Assembly: GCF_002234675.1 (NCBI RefSeq)
Contig: NC_019863.2
Coordinates: forward strand, 1,751,609-1,815,608
Source of the DNA: Oryzias latipes
Taxonomy: Eukaryota; Chordata; Actinopteri; Beloniformes; Adrianichthyidae
Length of the DNA: 64,000 nt
Direction: 5' to 3'
Positions 1 through 15,000 of the stretch are shown in pieces (position 1 is the stretch's first letter; each line of letters opens with the position of its first letter). Under the pieces are notes generated by a model. The model saw only the letters and a list, made by a program, of their open reading frames with translations, was not told the origin of the DNA and did not search any database. Both the position numbers and the translations under genes were made by a program.

Positions 1-3000
1 AGCGGTGTCGTTTTTCAGAGCAAGCAGGCCTTGCCACACGATGGGATACTTCTGTTTAAACCACACACACAAAGAGGCAGGTCAGGTAAACACTAGATTC
101 TGATGACCTCTAGGCATGACTTCAGCCATAGGTTTTTACCGTGAGCAGCTGCACCATATTAACGGGCTGGGTTGCCTTGTCATCTGGTTTGGTTTGCAGC
201 TCTGCACCCTTCAAAGGTAAGTCAAAAGGGACGGCGTCATAATCATCACACACAAACCAGAGGAACACATGCAACTCCAAGCAGACCGGTTTTCCATGAA
301 CTACAAACATTTCAGTTAACATCCTCAGAAATGTAAGAATTCAACTTATTTACCACAAATGCAGGCGAACTGTGCAAGGATCAGCACCTTCTTACATCAG
401 CCATAAACAATTCTACCATCTGCTTTAAAGCGATTTAACAAATACATTTTTGAGGTCCATCTTCTAAGGGGAAAACAGGCCTACATTACACTCCAGCAAC
501 TGCACTTAGATTTATTATCCAGTAACATTAAAGCAGAATTTGATCCAATTCAAGAAAACAATCAGACTTTACTTTAAAGCCCCACACAGAAGAAAATGGT
601 GTCTTTGGTGTCTTTACTGCGTTATTGTGGCACTTTTCTGATGGAGGACATACATTAAAAAAACAGCATCATCATAAAAGACCACTGGGAACACTTAAAA
701 AATAGATCAAAAGATGATCGAAGTGAGACTTCAAAAAATGAAAAATCCCAGTTCATTTATTCAAGTTTGGTGGTGCTGTGAATACTCTTTAGAAAATGGC
801 TAGAAGTCATTCAATCTAGCAGTTAAAGCAACTGATAGAAACAAAAAAAACAGATAATTAATCATATTGTGCCGTAATTTACTAATATCCCCTTCAATTG
901 TTTTTATTAAAAATGTGTTTTCTTTTAAGGACAGATGGGGGGGGGGGACTCACCACTGCCGATGAAGCATTCAGAGGCGGTTGATTGATGCTTCTTGGGT
1001 TAGGGTACATTGCTGAATATTCTGGGTAGGGGCCGCCGGGTCCTGGGGGCATTAAAGGAACTCGCTGAGGAGATGTAATTGCTGGCCCAGACTGTCTCAT
1101 CATTCCATCCTTTGGAAGTGGAGAATGTGGACCCTTGCTTTCCAGAGGCTTCATGTCCTTTTCAGAAACGCCTTTAGCAACAACATGAGCTCGGGGTGAT
1201 AAAGGAGGTGGTAGAATTTCTTTCATTTGTACAGAGTGAGGGTCTGTGGACGATCGCTCCCCTTGCTGGATGAGCACTCGCATATCTCTTTGTGCCATGT
1301 ATGTGTCCATCTGAACAGAACTCCTCAAAGAACCACGAGGATCTGGCTGCAGAGTAGCAGATGGCCTTCCTGCTTGGTGGAAGTGTCTGGATTCTTCTTG
1401 TTCCCCTTCGTGGCTTCTCAGCGAGCCATGATTGACCTTGAGAACCTTATCTCTGCCAACAGCTTGGGGTGATGAAGGTCGTTGCTGCAAAGCCCCTGAC
1501 CAGGGAGAGCCAAGAGCATCACTGTGCATCCCATAACTCACCACAGACAAAGGTGGGGTGTTGACTCTAACATCTCCTTGAACGAGGTGTCCATGACTGA
1601 TTGACTGTGTGACACAGTGAGGGGACATCCTTCCCAGGCCCCCGGGCACACTGTGAGGAGGCATGATAACCGACTGCTCCGGGTGGTGGACTCCAGGAAT
1701 GTACTGTTGCACCCCAGAAAGGCCACTCGATAACATGACAGAAATGCCCTTAGGAGAAGAGGAGCCTATGGGCGAGGGCACTTTGGTAAACGGAGAGTGG
1801 GCATGGCCGGATTTGCGTGGAGATCTGGGCTCCTGTTTGATTCCATGATGCGATGGAGCCCTGTCCCCAGCTGACGGAACAAAACTCACGTGGTTCCCTG
1901 GGGGAGAAGGCAAATGGGGGCTAATTGCGGGACTCACGGCAGACGTCCAAGGGGGTTTCGTTCCATCTGTGCAATGTGGATCAGTACTGTCCATTTTCTT
2001 TGGATGTTTTAGCTGCAGGTACTCTGGGTGGTAACCCATTACTTGCTGGTTTCCCTGCATTAGACGTTTGACCACTCCTTGAGATGCAGATTGGTAGGCA
2101 GAATCCATCTTTTCCAAACAACCGCCTTCTTGTTTAACAGATATGAGAGCTGGTTGTGGTTTTCCATGATGCCCATGGTCTGAGTGTAAGGAAAGCCCCT
2201 TTGGGAGTCCTTGCTGAGAATGACCATACATATCCTGTTTGATCTGGGGCATCGACACCAGCTGTTGCGATTCAATGTCTCCTGCTGTTGCTTGAGGGAT
2301 CTGACTGATTTTTGCACTAATCCTCTGCGGGCCCTCTGTTTTCTGCCCTGAATGGCTCAACACCACCACTCCTTCAGATGTGTTCACCCTAAGACCAGAG
2401 CAAGACCCAGCTGGAAGAGTGGGGTTCTCAACTATGAAACGGGAAGCACTTCCACCTTCATCGCCAACAGACGGTCCATGGTACGATCCAATGTCGTCTT
2501 TACTAGGCCGATAGGCTGGCTTTGACAGAGCCATGTCTGCACAGGGGTTTGGAATTTTCATGCTAACTTTTTCTTCAGGTTCGGTGGGGTTGCAAAGGCG
2601 ACTTATGACAGAAGTCGCAGTAGAAGCAATAACAGAGATCCCAGACTTTGTCTCTGGGGATGTAAATGGGGCTGTAGAACGAACAGAAGAGGCCGAATGA
2701 GGCGGGACTTTGCTTTCAGGCAGAACTGACTTGTTTTGCACAACCCCTGCATGTGGAACACTGCTCCCAGGGCTTTGATCTCGAAGGTTTGGGAGATTAC
2801 CAGGAAGTACACCACTATGCTGGAGCGAAGCAGTTTTATGTTTCATAAGAATTTGCCTCAGGTCACTTGTGCCAGGATTAACATCCATACTTCCAGAGTC
2901 TGAAGGCAAAGAGTGAACTTCCTTGGCTGGTAACATCACACTGGGTGAAGATGAAATATTTGCGTCTTTAGACTGGTGGGGCCAATCTGGAGGAGAAACA

Positions 3001-6000
3001 GGAACTCTGATTTGATGAGGTCTGATAGTAGATCTGTTTGCTTGCGGAGACAAAGAGGGGGAACTGCAGTCAGCTGGTAACTGTTGAGGCTTTGGGTACA
3101 CTGGACTTTTAGACTGGGGAAAGAAAGATTTAAGGTGCTGGCTCTGTTCTTCAGGAGTCTGTGTTGGCCCTGGGTTCACTTCTGCCTTCCGAGTTAAATG
3201 CTCAGATTCTGGCTTCCAGGCAGTAGGTGTAATAACAGTAGCAGGTGCTGCTGGAGGGGATTCGGACACAGCCTTTACATCCAAATCTTTCCTCTCAACT
3301 GAAGGGGTTGCAAGTTCCTCATTTAAAGGCTGCTCTCCCTTTAATTCCTTTCTCACTTGTTTGAGAACTTTAGAACGTTTGTTGGTTTTTGGTCTTCCCT
3401 TAGCCCCCTTTTTGGGGGTATTTAGGACAGTCTCCTCTTCAGGTTCCTCTTCCTTGACAGGATTAACAAATTCTTGCATCTCTGGTTCTGAAGCCAAGTC
3501 AGCATTTAGCGGAGTTGCTTGGGGAACAGATACGCTTACCTCCTCAGCAGTTATCGAGTCAATAGCAGCCATTAGTTCGGTCTCACTGGCAGGATTCGAT
3601 GGTTTTTCTTCCTCTGGATCATTTTTGCCATCTGCAAGTGGGGCAGGTGGTGCTGGTGACTCTGTTGGAAAAGTTGGGTCCGTAAGTTTGGCAATGTTTT
3701 CCACCGCCTGCTCCAATTCTTGTTCCTGGGAGATCAAGCTTTTGGACATCTCCAACTCATGCTGGTCTTTTTCTTCATTAGGGCTTTCTTCCCGTGTAAC
3801 AGTGATCTTTGAGACTTGATCATTCCCATCACCAGTCATTACTTTTTTTGACGCGTCCTCTTGACTTTCCATCTCTTCCTCCCCTAACTGAAGAAGATCT
3901 TTCACCTCTGTGACATTAAGTCTAATTTCAAGGTTCTTGAGGGCAGGGGACTTTGGCGTTCTTGTCTGCTTGTTTTTCCCTCTGAAAATCTTATCTTTTT
4001 CTGAACAAGACTTCTCTTCGTTGATTGGAGAATCCTTCTCCTTTCCATTAGATTTCACCTCACAAGCTTTTCCCTCAAGCCTCTCTTTGTATTTGCTAAA
4101 TTCTGTGCCTTCTTTATCTTTCTCACCTTTCATTTGGTCACTTTTTACTGATGAATCTTTATCTGAAGTTGATGAGTTCTCAGTGTCCACATGTGTAAAA
4201 TGTATTTTTTGATCTTCATTAGCAGTCTCATTGTTGTCTCCTTTTCTTGATGGTTCTGATCCCAGGGCTGAAGCCATCTGATTAGATGAACTCTTTGTAA
4301 AAAACAAGGATGCTTTTCCTTTTTCAGATTCATTGGAGTCTGTGTCTTTGTTGTCCACTTTAGGTTTTTCTAAGGTGGTTTTGGTACTCTCTTCACTTTG
4401 TCTTCGGTTCTTGGGGGGACGACCCCGCTTTGCTGTGGGAGTTGGAGCAGGTGGCTCCTGTTCAGAACTTTGTTGTACTGAATCTTTATCGACACCTCTC
4501 TTTCGTGCAGCGCGTGGCGACTCCGGTATTTCTTTTCCATAACGCACTGGTGCCTCATCTTCAACTGGGGTTGCATAAACAGATTTCACGTTTCTTCTTC
4601 TGGCTCTGCCCAATGATATGCTCTGATCAGTATCAGGATCTGACAAATGAATGGGAGACTTGCTTGTTGACTTTGATTCAGCTCTTGGGGACGAGCCACG
4701 CTTAAGTTTCTCTTTGTCTATGCGCTCGCTCTTGCGTGTGGCTTGTTTCTCAGAAACCAAAGAAGACACTGAAGCAACTGGAGCCACTGATTGTTTGCCG
4801 GTTTTACTTTTAATTCCTTTGGTTTTTTCCTTCTGTGAAAAAACTGGCTCTTTATTTGTGTCACTGTCAGTAAGTATTTGGTCTTTATCGAGTCTCTTTT
4901 CTCCTTCAGACTCTAAAGATGTTTTATCAGGGGAACATGTCTTCTCCTTTACTGCATCTAGGTCCTCAACTGCATTAGCTGATGTTGGACTTCTGGCTCC
5001 TGAAGCCTCTTCTTTTACTGTCTCAGGAATAACGCCCGACTTGGAAGGGCCAACAAACTCCTCATAAGGACTGCAGAAGAATGCTGGCGCTGACACTGGA
5101 GGCTCTGCATCCTCAGAGGAAATGTCACTTTTCTCTTCAGGAAGTGATGGTGGAAGTGCAGGTTCCAAATCAGATTCAGTCTCTACAGGAGGATGAAGTA
5201 CAGTTTCAACTTGTTCACTTTCTTTAAGCTCTTCTTTTGATTCTTTGACAAAAGGCACAAGAGGACTTGCATCTGTTACTAGGGGTGGCGATACAGATTT
5301 CTCGTCTAATTGTGGAGGGGGCCTGAAGACAGGCGGAACTACTACATTGGATGCTGGTTTGGCTTCTGGGATCACTTCCACAACAGGACTGATGGGTTTA
5401 ATTTCAGCCACTGGCACAGGATCTGTTCGCTCGGGAGACTTTACTGCATTTTGTTCTTTATCTGGAGTTTTTTCTTTTGGGCTTTTTTCTTTGGTTTCCG
5501 CTGTACCCCCTTTATCCTCAGGTAGATCTTGAGTCTTGTTTTTCTGTTGCTGAAGTTTTTTGAGCTCCAAAAACCGACTATGAAACAAAACAACTGGCCC
5601 CGTTTCAAGTTCTCCATCTGTTCCTTGTTGACATGTTTGTTGACTTAGCATATGCTCAAGCTCTTCGTGTTTGCGCTCAAGGTGCTGAAGTCGTCTAGAA
5701 TCCAGCTCAAAGACAGCACTGTGAAGGAAGCGAGAAGCAAATAGCTCCCTGCGTTCATGTTCCTCCGGCTTGGGCTCTTCTTTCCTGTCATCAAGTTTAT
5801 CTTCAGATCCACTTCTGATCTTTTTCTTTTTCATATACCAAGAAGGGGTGGGTTTTGGTGCTACTTCCACTTTCTCTATGTCTTTTGGATGGCGAAAACT
5901 TGCAAAATGGGAATCATAATCTAAAAATGACCAGTTATCTTCTCGAGATGAAGAGAGGGATTTTGCGCGCTCTAGTAGAGCCTTTGTGTCAGGGGTGATG

Positions 6001-9000
6001 GTCTGGTCAAGGGCAAATGAATAGAATTTGTTTTTTTCCAGCTGTGCCAGTTTGGGGTCTGTAAACCTGTCAGTCCTTGGCCTTTCAGAAAAAGGCACGG
6101 ATGTTGAAGGAGCTGGGGAATGAGGTTTGTTCTCCCGGTCTTCTTCAGAATCTGACCGTACTTCCCCAGGCTCCAAGTCCTGACAAACACCATATTCCAA
6201 AGTCTTACGATTGTGAAGGTTTTTACATAGACCTCCGGAGAGACTTAAATTTGGTAACAATACCTGTTTAATTCTGCCCTCCGCCCATCTCTTTTGCTGC
6301 TCTTCTTCTATATTATTTGCGTTTGTCTTGTTTACTTGTGTGCTCTGTGTTCTCCTGACCAACAGCTCAAGATCTGGGTTAATTTTCTCATCACTTCGTG
6401 ATACATCTTTCTGAGGAGCCTCTGTGAAGTCTTCTTCTGCGTGGTGAGAGAGCAGCTGATGTCCTGGAGACGGGGTGCTGTTCCAGTCTGGGTCTTCACT
6501 TTTTTGTCTAGAGGTTCTATAGATGCGCTCTTTCTTTATTCCACAGTCTGCCTCGATTTGGTCAGCTTTTTTCAGTTTGTGTGATGGAAAATTATCTGTA
6601 ACGTCTTCCGGTGGTTTACCAACTTCATGCACAAGACTGCGATGTTCCAAGTCCTCACTTTCATTTCTCTGAGGACTAAGTGGCTTGTTAAGCTTGTCAG
6701 ACTCGCGCTGCTGCTGCAATCGTCTGTTCTGCTCCATTTGTTTGCGGTAACTCTGAGAGAGATCAATATCAATATGATCTTCTTTGTTCTTTATACTTCT
6801 ATTAGATTCGGCATTCTGACCAAGTTTGAATAAAGCATGGGGGTCTTGTTCTCTGGCACCACTTTCAACCAAGTTGCTTTCTTGTGAAAACCTTCTAGAG
6901 GAACTGCTGCCTGTATTGTGTTTCAATCCCTGTGTGTCCACAGATCCATCCGATTTCTCTTTTGGCAACCCAAGTTCATCCAAGCTGTTTTTTTGAGTAC
7001 CACTTTTGTCCATTTTAGGCCTTGGCTCTCTGCGTTGTGAATCTTTGTGTTTGTCGGGGTCTGACTCTTTCACGTAGGAAGAACTGGCTCCAAACTCAGA
7101 GGACTGGCTGCTCTCCTCTTCCTCATGCTTGCCTCTCTTTTGACGAACTGTTCTTCCAGCAGGATCAGCAAAGCGCCTTTTTCTCGGCGCAAGGCGATCT
7201 GACTCTACTGGCAAATCTTTGTCATCACCTCCGGTTTCAGGTTTTGGAGTTTTTTTGGGTCGAGGTTTTCCATCCAACTCAGAATTTTCCCCTTTGCCCA
7301 TGTCAGATCTCTCACTTTTGGCAGAGTCCTGATAAGCAGTAGTTGTACTTTTAGAGAGTGCATCACCATCGCCCTTGCTTTTCTGCATGTCATGAGCATC
7401 CTGGTCAGATCCTTTTACTCTTCCGGACACTCCATCCAAAGCGGTCTCAGGTTCAGTTTCAGGCAATGGGTTGGAGGGGGATTGAACCTTTGCTTTTCTA
7501 GACTTAGTTTTGTCAGTTTTGTCCTTTTCGGGTTTATCTTTGCGTTTTGTGCGTTTTGCTTTCTCTGGCCCTGGTATACGTTCTGGTTGACTGGCCTTCT
7601 CGATTTTCGAGGCATGTTCCAACAGATTCTTTTCAGTCTTGTCAAAGTGTGGAGGTGACACTGAGCTTACACTTCCACTCCTCTCAGATGACTGACTGTA
7701 AACCCGCCGTTCAGGGTCTCTGGGAGCACGGTCGGACGGTGAAGGCGATACAGTGGGAGTGATGGGTCTCCTGGAATGAGATGGGCTCCACCTGCTTCGA
7801 TCAGCTTCAAAGCGCTCTCGTTCCCGTTCTCGCTCTCTTTGTATGTACGTGTATTTTCTGATGTCCTGCTCAAACGGATCTCGGTAGTCTCTGTAGTCTC
7901 TAGGATCTTCATGGTAACGCGGGTCAAAGTGTTCGCCCTGATAGTGTTCCAGTTCCGGAAAGCGTTCTCTGCTGCGTGCGGCGTATTCTCTTCGAGCTTC
8001 CTCTGGATAAAGGCCGGGTGTCCTTATGTTTTCATAGTAAGCTCTCTCTGCTGTAAATTCATGATAGGGAGGTCTGCGGTCTTCCCTATGAAGTACATGG
8101 AGAGAGAAAGATGGCAATTAGATCATCTCTGTCACTTTTTGTGCTTAAACTGAGAACAGATGATAGTATCCACAATTGGAAAAATGTAGTAATTTACCGC
8201 CGTTCAGGTGGAATTTCATAAAAGTCTCTAATGTCTTGACCAGAAGCTTGCATAGAGCGATAAAATGCCATCTGACTTTCCTGGCTTGCAAAATCAACCT
8301 GTGACAGATATTCAAAATGATTAAATACACAAAAGCATAAAAGGTAAACTCCAAATTTAAATAAATGAATTTGTTTAACCTTTATTTTGTTGCCACCGAT
8401 CTTCCAGCCTTTGGTCTCTCTCACAGCTGCCTGAGCAAAATCTGTGTTGTTGTACAAGATAAGGGCCATCCCCTTTAATCTATCAAACACAACCTGTGAA
8501 AAGAAAATAAAAATACAACATTTTGTTACAACAAATAAAAGTTGAAAAGAGTGGAAATACAAATGTTTAAAGACAAAATTACCTTAACTACATGTCCATA
8601 TCGGCAGAAGTGGCGTGTGAGGTACTGTTCTGTAATGTTAGGTGCCAAACCATCGAGCCAAACGCATGTTGTTGGCATACTCTTCCCAAAGCCAAGCTTC
8701 AAGAAAAACAGATCATTTTAATCAGACAAATAGAACACAACACACGCATAGGTCTGAGGGGAGTTGAAATGCTGACTTGTTAAAATTTCACCTTCAGTCT
8801 GTTGCTTCCCAGATATTCTCCATCCATCTTCTTAATAGCCTTACAAACACTGGCAATGTCGGAATATTGTACAAAGGCATACTGGGGAACTCCATTCACT
8901 TTCTTAATGTCGATGTCCTAAAGCAGAGAAAGAGATGAACATAGAGTATTGTGCATAATAAAATCTACACGTCCACTCAATTACGACTTACCACAATTTC

Positions 9001-12000
9001 CCCAAAGCGCTGAAAAATGTCGAGGAGTTGCTGATAGCTGGTGGTCTTCTCAAGGTTTCCTATGAAGAGTGTTCTTGTGGCTTTTGGGTGGAACTCATCT
9101 ATTCGTCCATCCAAGGGCCTGAACTCATTTTCACTCTCTGTTTCTGAGGAAAAGGGAAGGTTTGTCAAGTAACCCCTTTGGAATTGCAACTTTGATCAGA
9201 GAAATAATGATAGGACATATAAAAGTAGTCACTTACCAGGGCCATTCCAAGCAGTGACCTCAATAAGCATGCCAAAGAAGAGTTTTCCTTTTGAGACGCT
9301 AAGGGCCTTCTCCTGATCTTCTTGCTGTCTGAAGAACACCAAACCATAACGGTCTTCTGACGCTCCATGGATCTGTACCGAGGTCACCTTTCCATACTTC
9401 TTGAATTCATGGAAGAGTCCATCTTTCAAACTTGTGTCTGTAAAGGAAATATGGATTCCTATCATTCCTACACCAAGCAGCGTGACCAGTTTCAAACATT
9501 TTTTGTTTATTTAAAATCCAATTGTCTTTATTCAAATATTAAGATTTCATTTGTGATAAATCTAAACACTCCTAAAGATATGGACAGGTAAATGCTATGG
9601 GTATGTCACTGGAGCCCCAAATTGATCCACACCCAGCTGTAATGTTGTTCTTGGTGTCATTAGGGGGCAGTGATGCAACAAAACAGTTTGAACTGCTATG
9701 ACAAACTGTAGGAAGACAATATTATTACCAAGTTCAAGTAAAATGTTAAAATAATGCTGTCTGTTTCCTGATGAAACCAATGTACTAGAAATACATAAAG
9801 CCAACCAAAACCATCAACACATCACCTGAATAATAAAGCCAGATGCTGTGAAAACTGTCAGCTGGGACTCGTACTACAGAACAAATCATTTAAACACTGA
9901 GGACCATTTTTGAACTTTTCATGTGGGTTATATGTCTCCTGACTTGAGTCTGCAGGCAGCCCACAAATGCCCCTCGACCCCCCACACATCCAGATCAGTT
10001 ATGACTCTCTCTGGTCTGCCTTTTTATTCAGTAAAATACAAATAAGGAAAGTAAAAGCTGCTGTCACTTTTGTACTTACACTGTTACTTTTGTAACAGAG
10101 ATGGACATTCTCTTCAAACATTTGTAACAAAAACAAACACCTAAAACAACAAAAAAGACGATGTGAAAACTTTGAAGGATTTTATCTGCCAAAGTGAAAT
10201 TTGTTTTTTGATCATAAGATAGATGGAAAATGAAAACAACTAAAATGTATATAATGTATATAATAATTAATGTATTATTAATTAGAATTATTAATTCATT
10301 AGCTTAAAATACACAAAGTTTTTGTAGAAGTGACTGCTGCCTTTTGACACCAAGATCAATGTCTTAAAAAATAATTTTTCTGAAGCAACAGCAGCAACTG
10401 GAGACCAATGTGGAGAGGCACAAAAACCCTTAACTAGTGACGCACCACAACCGATACCTGCCCCTTGTAGCCGATACCTATACTCAACCAATATTTTTTT
10501 TACATACTTAAGAAAGAAATATGTGTAAGTACAAAGTAACAGCAGATGGGTCTTATGTATTCCAACAAATTTGCAGAACTAGTTTTAACTGCAAATATAT
10601 TGAACAACAGATAATACAAACACTTTTTAGCCTCGTCAGTCTGTAATACATATGTGTACAGAGAAAGTGCATTTCAATGGTCATAACAACTGCTAAGCCT
10701 TAAACTGAGCAATGTAACAAGTACATTTCTCAATTCAAATAATGACCAATATAACATGCAAAAGAAATAGCTTAATCTTAAAGTGTAAAAATTATTGCTT
10801 TGTTTTAAACTGAAGTGCAAAAAAATAACTATGAAGTCTTAGCATTTGTTATGACCATTGAAATGCACTCTCTGTTCACAGGTGTGTTCACAAATGTATG
10901 GCAGACTGTAAAGGGAAACAGGTGTCTGAAAAGTAACGGCGGCTGGGTATTTCATAACGTGTCTCGAGAATACTTTATCAGCTGCTGAAAACTTAAGTTC
11001 TCCACGATAGAGAACACCTGGTCAGCACATGCCATTAGTTCCATAATTTTGTTGGTTATCTCGTTAATTCGTGGGTCATTCTTGTTTAGTTTTTTACACT
11101 AATCAAACGCTTTGGCAATGGTCAGATGCTTTCTGTTTTTTCAGAATGAGCACTAGCGCTAGCAATGACGGCAGCTTCATATTCTTTCCACACAGTGCGG
11201 TGGTGATTTTTTTTTTTTGGCTTGTGAGATCTGTTTTGTTAAAACTTGACCTTTTTTCCCTCCCTGTGACACTTCTGTTGAACAAATTTAGCAAACAGTG
11301 AGTGTGGTTGGTCTCAGACACGGCAAAATAAGCTCACACAGTTTAGAGCTGCGCTATGGTGCAGACAGAGATCCTAGCGCAGGCGCTGAGACGTGACATA
11401 ATCTACATGCGACAGAAGCTTGCAGGATGGGCGGGGTGAGCAGACAAGTCGTAAGTACCCGTGCGGACACAAGTTAATACAGAAGTGGTGAGTGAGGGAG
11501 TGGCAGCAGTTTAAGCTTTTAGTTAATGGTCCATTTTATCAGCAATTTTTGCTTCTTATCGGAATTATCAGCACAACGTCAAACTGTCTGATCTCGGCCA
11601 ATAATTATCTGTAACCGATAATATCGTGCTACCCCGCTCTTAACAAAGTTACTATGGAAATGTTTGCAACTCGTTAGCTTGCTTTATTGCAGCATTTCTT
11701 GAAATAGTTGAGGACAGGTCATTAGGTGGATATATGAAAGCTAGAAGAGATTGCCTAACAAGTTTAAGTAATTTGGAGTGAGCGTTTTTGGTAAATGACG
11801 TACACTTATATGGCGCTTTTCTACTTTCTTTGAAGGCCCAAAGCGCTTTAAAGTCACAGAACCATTCACCCATTCATACAATGATGTGTGGCGCCAACCC
11901 TCCATCAGAGATGGAGGATGTACCAGAGGTGGAAGGTGGGGTTCTGTGTCTTGCACAAGGACACCTCGACGGACGGGAGGCAAGGCGGGAATCAAACCTG

Positions 12001-15000
12001 CAATATTCCAATCTGAGGTTGACTGCCCTACCACGGCCACCTGTTTTTGACTTGATGTCATTACGAAAAGAGAGGAATCCTGAAAAGGCTCAAGGAAATC
12101 AATGATGATAACAAACTGGACTATGCACCATCAGTTGTCAAAGGGATTTCACCAAAATCTAGGCAGCTTTTATGAAAAGGTTGTGGACAACTACCTAAAA
12201 ACGTCTAAACTGTGTGAGCCAATTTTACGAAAGCAACATAAAAGACAAATGCAAGCAAGTTCAACACTTTTCTGGCTTGTAAGTAAAATATTTAAATGAT
12301 ATTTAGCATTTCAACCTAGTCACAACAACAAATGTTTTGTAACTTTACTGTCAAACACGCAAACATACAAGTATTTCTGGTTTTCAGTGGCAGTTGTAAA
12401 TACAGTACTGCATACTCAGACTTAAAAAGGCAGGTACATGAAAAACCTGAGCTTAACTAGATCTAAATGACCAAAATGGAACAACACTTATCTTTTTAAA
12501 GACGACAAGAGTTTACCATTAAAGTATTTTAAAAATAGCTCACCTGTAGAGCGTACTGGTAGATTTTGTACTTTGATTCCAAAGCTTCTCCGCGGCTCAT
12601 CAGAATCGAGTACCATAGCTGACTGAGGAGGAGCGTGTGCAGCAGATGACTGAACAGAGCGTGCTTGAGATCCATCACTGGAGCTGCTGTTGGAATCACT
12701 GCCACAGAAAGGAGGAGACAATGATCCCTCGTTGGACGATGTAGATGCACAAAAAACACAAGGCAATCTTCTCCATAGGGTAAAACACATCAGTCAAGTC
12801 TAATGTAACAGAGCATTAGCAAAAGCAATGTTATACCTGTCACTGCCTGTGCTGCTGGTGCTGCTGACAGAGTCGGAGCTTGAAGATCTGCTGTGGGATC
12901 GTGATCTTGGGCCTCTTCCAGGGGACAAAGTGGTCCTTTTAGGGGAATGAGGGGTTTTGGAAGTTTGTCCTGTAGTCCGCTGAGGAGACGGATGTCTTGA
13001 CTGCGAGGAATGAGATGATCGGCTTCGGCGATGATAAGTTCGATCAACCCTTCGTCCTCTGTCATCTCTGTATAGGTCACGCCTTGTTGAATTAGTAAGA
13101 GTGAATGGGTCTCGTATCCTAGAGTCAAAGTGTGGGTCTGTTGTCTCAAAGCTTCCAGCAATAGCGCTGCTCCCTGGGCCGGCCGTGGCAAACACAGATC
13201 GATCCCGATAATAATCAGCGTTGTAGTGACGCTGTCTTTCAAACGTTCCACTGCGATCATGGTGTCCGTATGGGCTGTGATCATATGCACGTTCACGGCT
13301 TTCTGAACTACTGTGAATCAAGAAAAGGATGGAGAGATAAAAGAAAGTTAGACGTAATTTAGTTCTTTTATTTTGGAAGAAAAAAATGATTTTAAGAGTT
13401 AAGTAAAAACCAGAGGAAACTTGAGTTCCAAACAGACAACACAGGAATGCCACGAGTCATATGGCCATAGAAATGAATGTCCTAAAGAAGCTTGTAACTG
13501 TTCTGTTCTGGACCCCACCGCTGGGTAAACAGAAGAGGGTGAACTGCCCTCTGTGACTCTGAAGCTCTTTTCATAGAGCAAAGATATAGAGGGTGTACAC
13601 GTGACGCCACAAGCTAGTAGTTACAATGCGTGGTGACATGTTGGATGGAAATATTATGGCAACAGAAACTATGTTATGTTATAATCCAGATTATCATTTG
13701 ATTTTTTGTTTTTAATATTTTACTTGAAAACTTGTTGAGACAGGTGGGTTATAACATTATAACATTTAACAAAAAAATTAAATACTCTGTCCGGTCCGTG
13801 CAGCTATGAGCTGAACACTGCGAGATAGTCAGAGGGACTAGCTGTTATAGCCCCCAATTTCCAGTTTTTACGGCATGTAAAATAGCTGGCCACAAATTTC
13901 GACTTGCATTCCCGGTCATAGGCATTGCACACTGCCTGTAGTAGGGTGCTGATGGAATCTACAGTGAAGCGGGCCTTTTCATTTAATAAGTTGATGTTTC
14001 ATATTATTATTATTTAGGGCTGCGATAATCATGATCCTCCGTGACCAGACTTTGTGCCATCAGCAGGGAAAATCCCCATCCAAGGTGAAGACATAAGTGT
14101 GAGAGCACATCAACCATCTTTGGCGCAATAAAAGTAAACCGAAACTGCAATAAGGATGTTCTAATGCAGCCATGGCACAGACTCCTGTAGTTCTTAGATT
14201 CCTGCAGCTCAGTAAACATCGTTTTCAGCAGTTAACGTGTCACCAATTCACTCAGATTTTATTTTGCTGAAGAGTCCTAGATCTTTTCTTTCAGGCAGCA
14301 AATCCATTTATGGTAGATTTGGATCATTGACAATTTGAAATGTTCAAAGCATAAAAGGGCTCCATCCGATTAGTAAATGCATAAAGGATTTAATTGATTC
14401 GTCAAATAATTCAGGCTGCCATAAGATTGTTTTGACACATTTAAGGATTCCATTTCCATTTCGCTGTCTTTTGCCAATTTGCATATTGCACAGCTTGATA
14501 TTGCAAAAATATAAATTTGCGATTTATTGTGCAGGCCAAGTTTATATGGTTGGATGAACTATGCAGGTGTTAAGCCACAACTGATTTAGTTATAAATGCA
14601 GACTAGAGACAGTGAGCAAGATTCAAATGAATAAATCTGAGTGCACCTTAAAGTTGTTTCAGCCTAAATTGTAACTATTGCTAACTTTGGAAGCTTTAAA
14701 CACAACTCCAAATGGGTCCAATGACAAGTAATAACCAATATGGAAAAAATTAAAGTTTATAATTTATAAAAATAAAGGTGCATAAAAGAGAGAAAAGTGT
14801 CACTTCCACCATTAGATGGAACAATTAGAGAACTATATGTGACCACGAAACTGCCAGAAATATTTTCTTGACCGTTTTTTTCATGAATACTGATTTAAGC
14901 GAGATTTTCTTATAACCCAATGCAAAAACTGAACGTCTTACATAAGTAAAATAATCGTAGTTTGTGAAAACATGTCCAAGTGCATCGAAGTTTCTTCCCA

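Noticed and set aside
3361-5532. Several plus-strand frames opposite the SPEN giant exon
   Set aside because: Ser-rich antisense shadows of a biased coding sequence, with no independent features.
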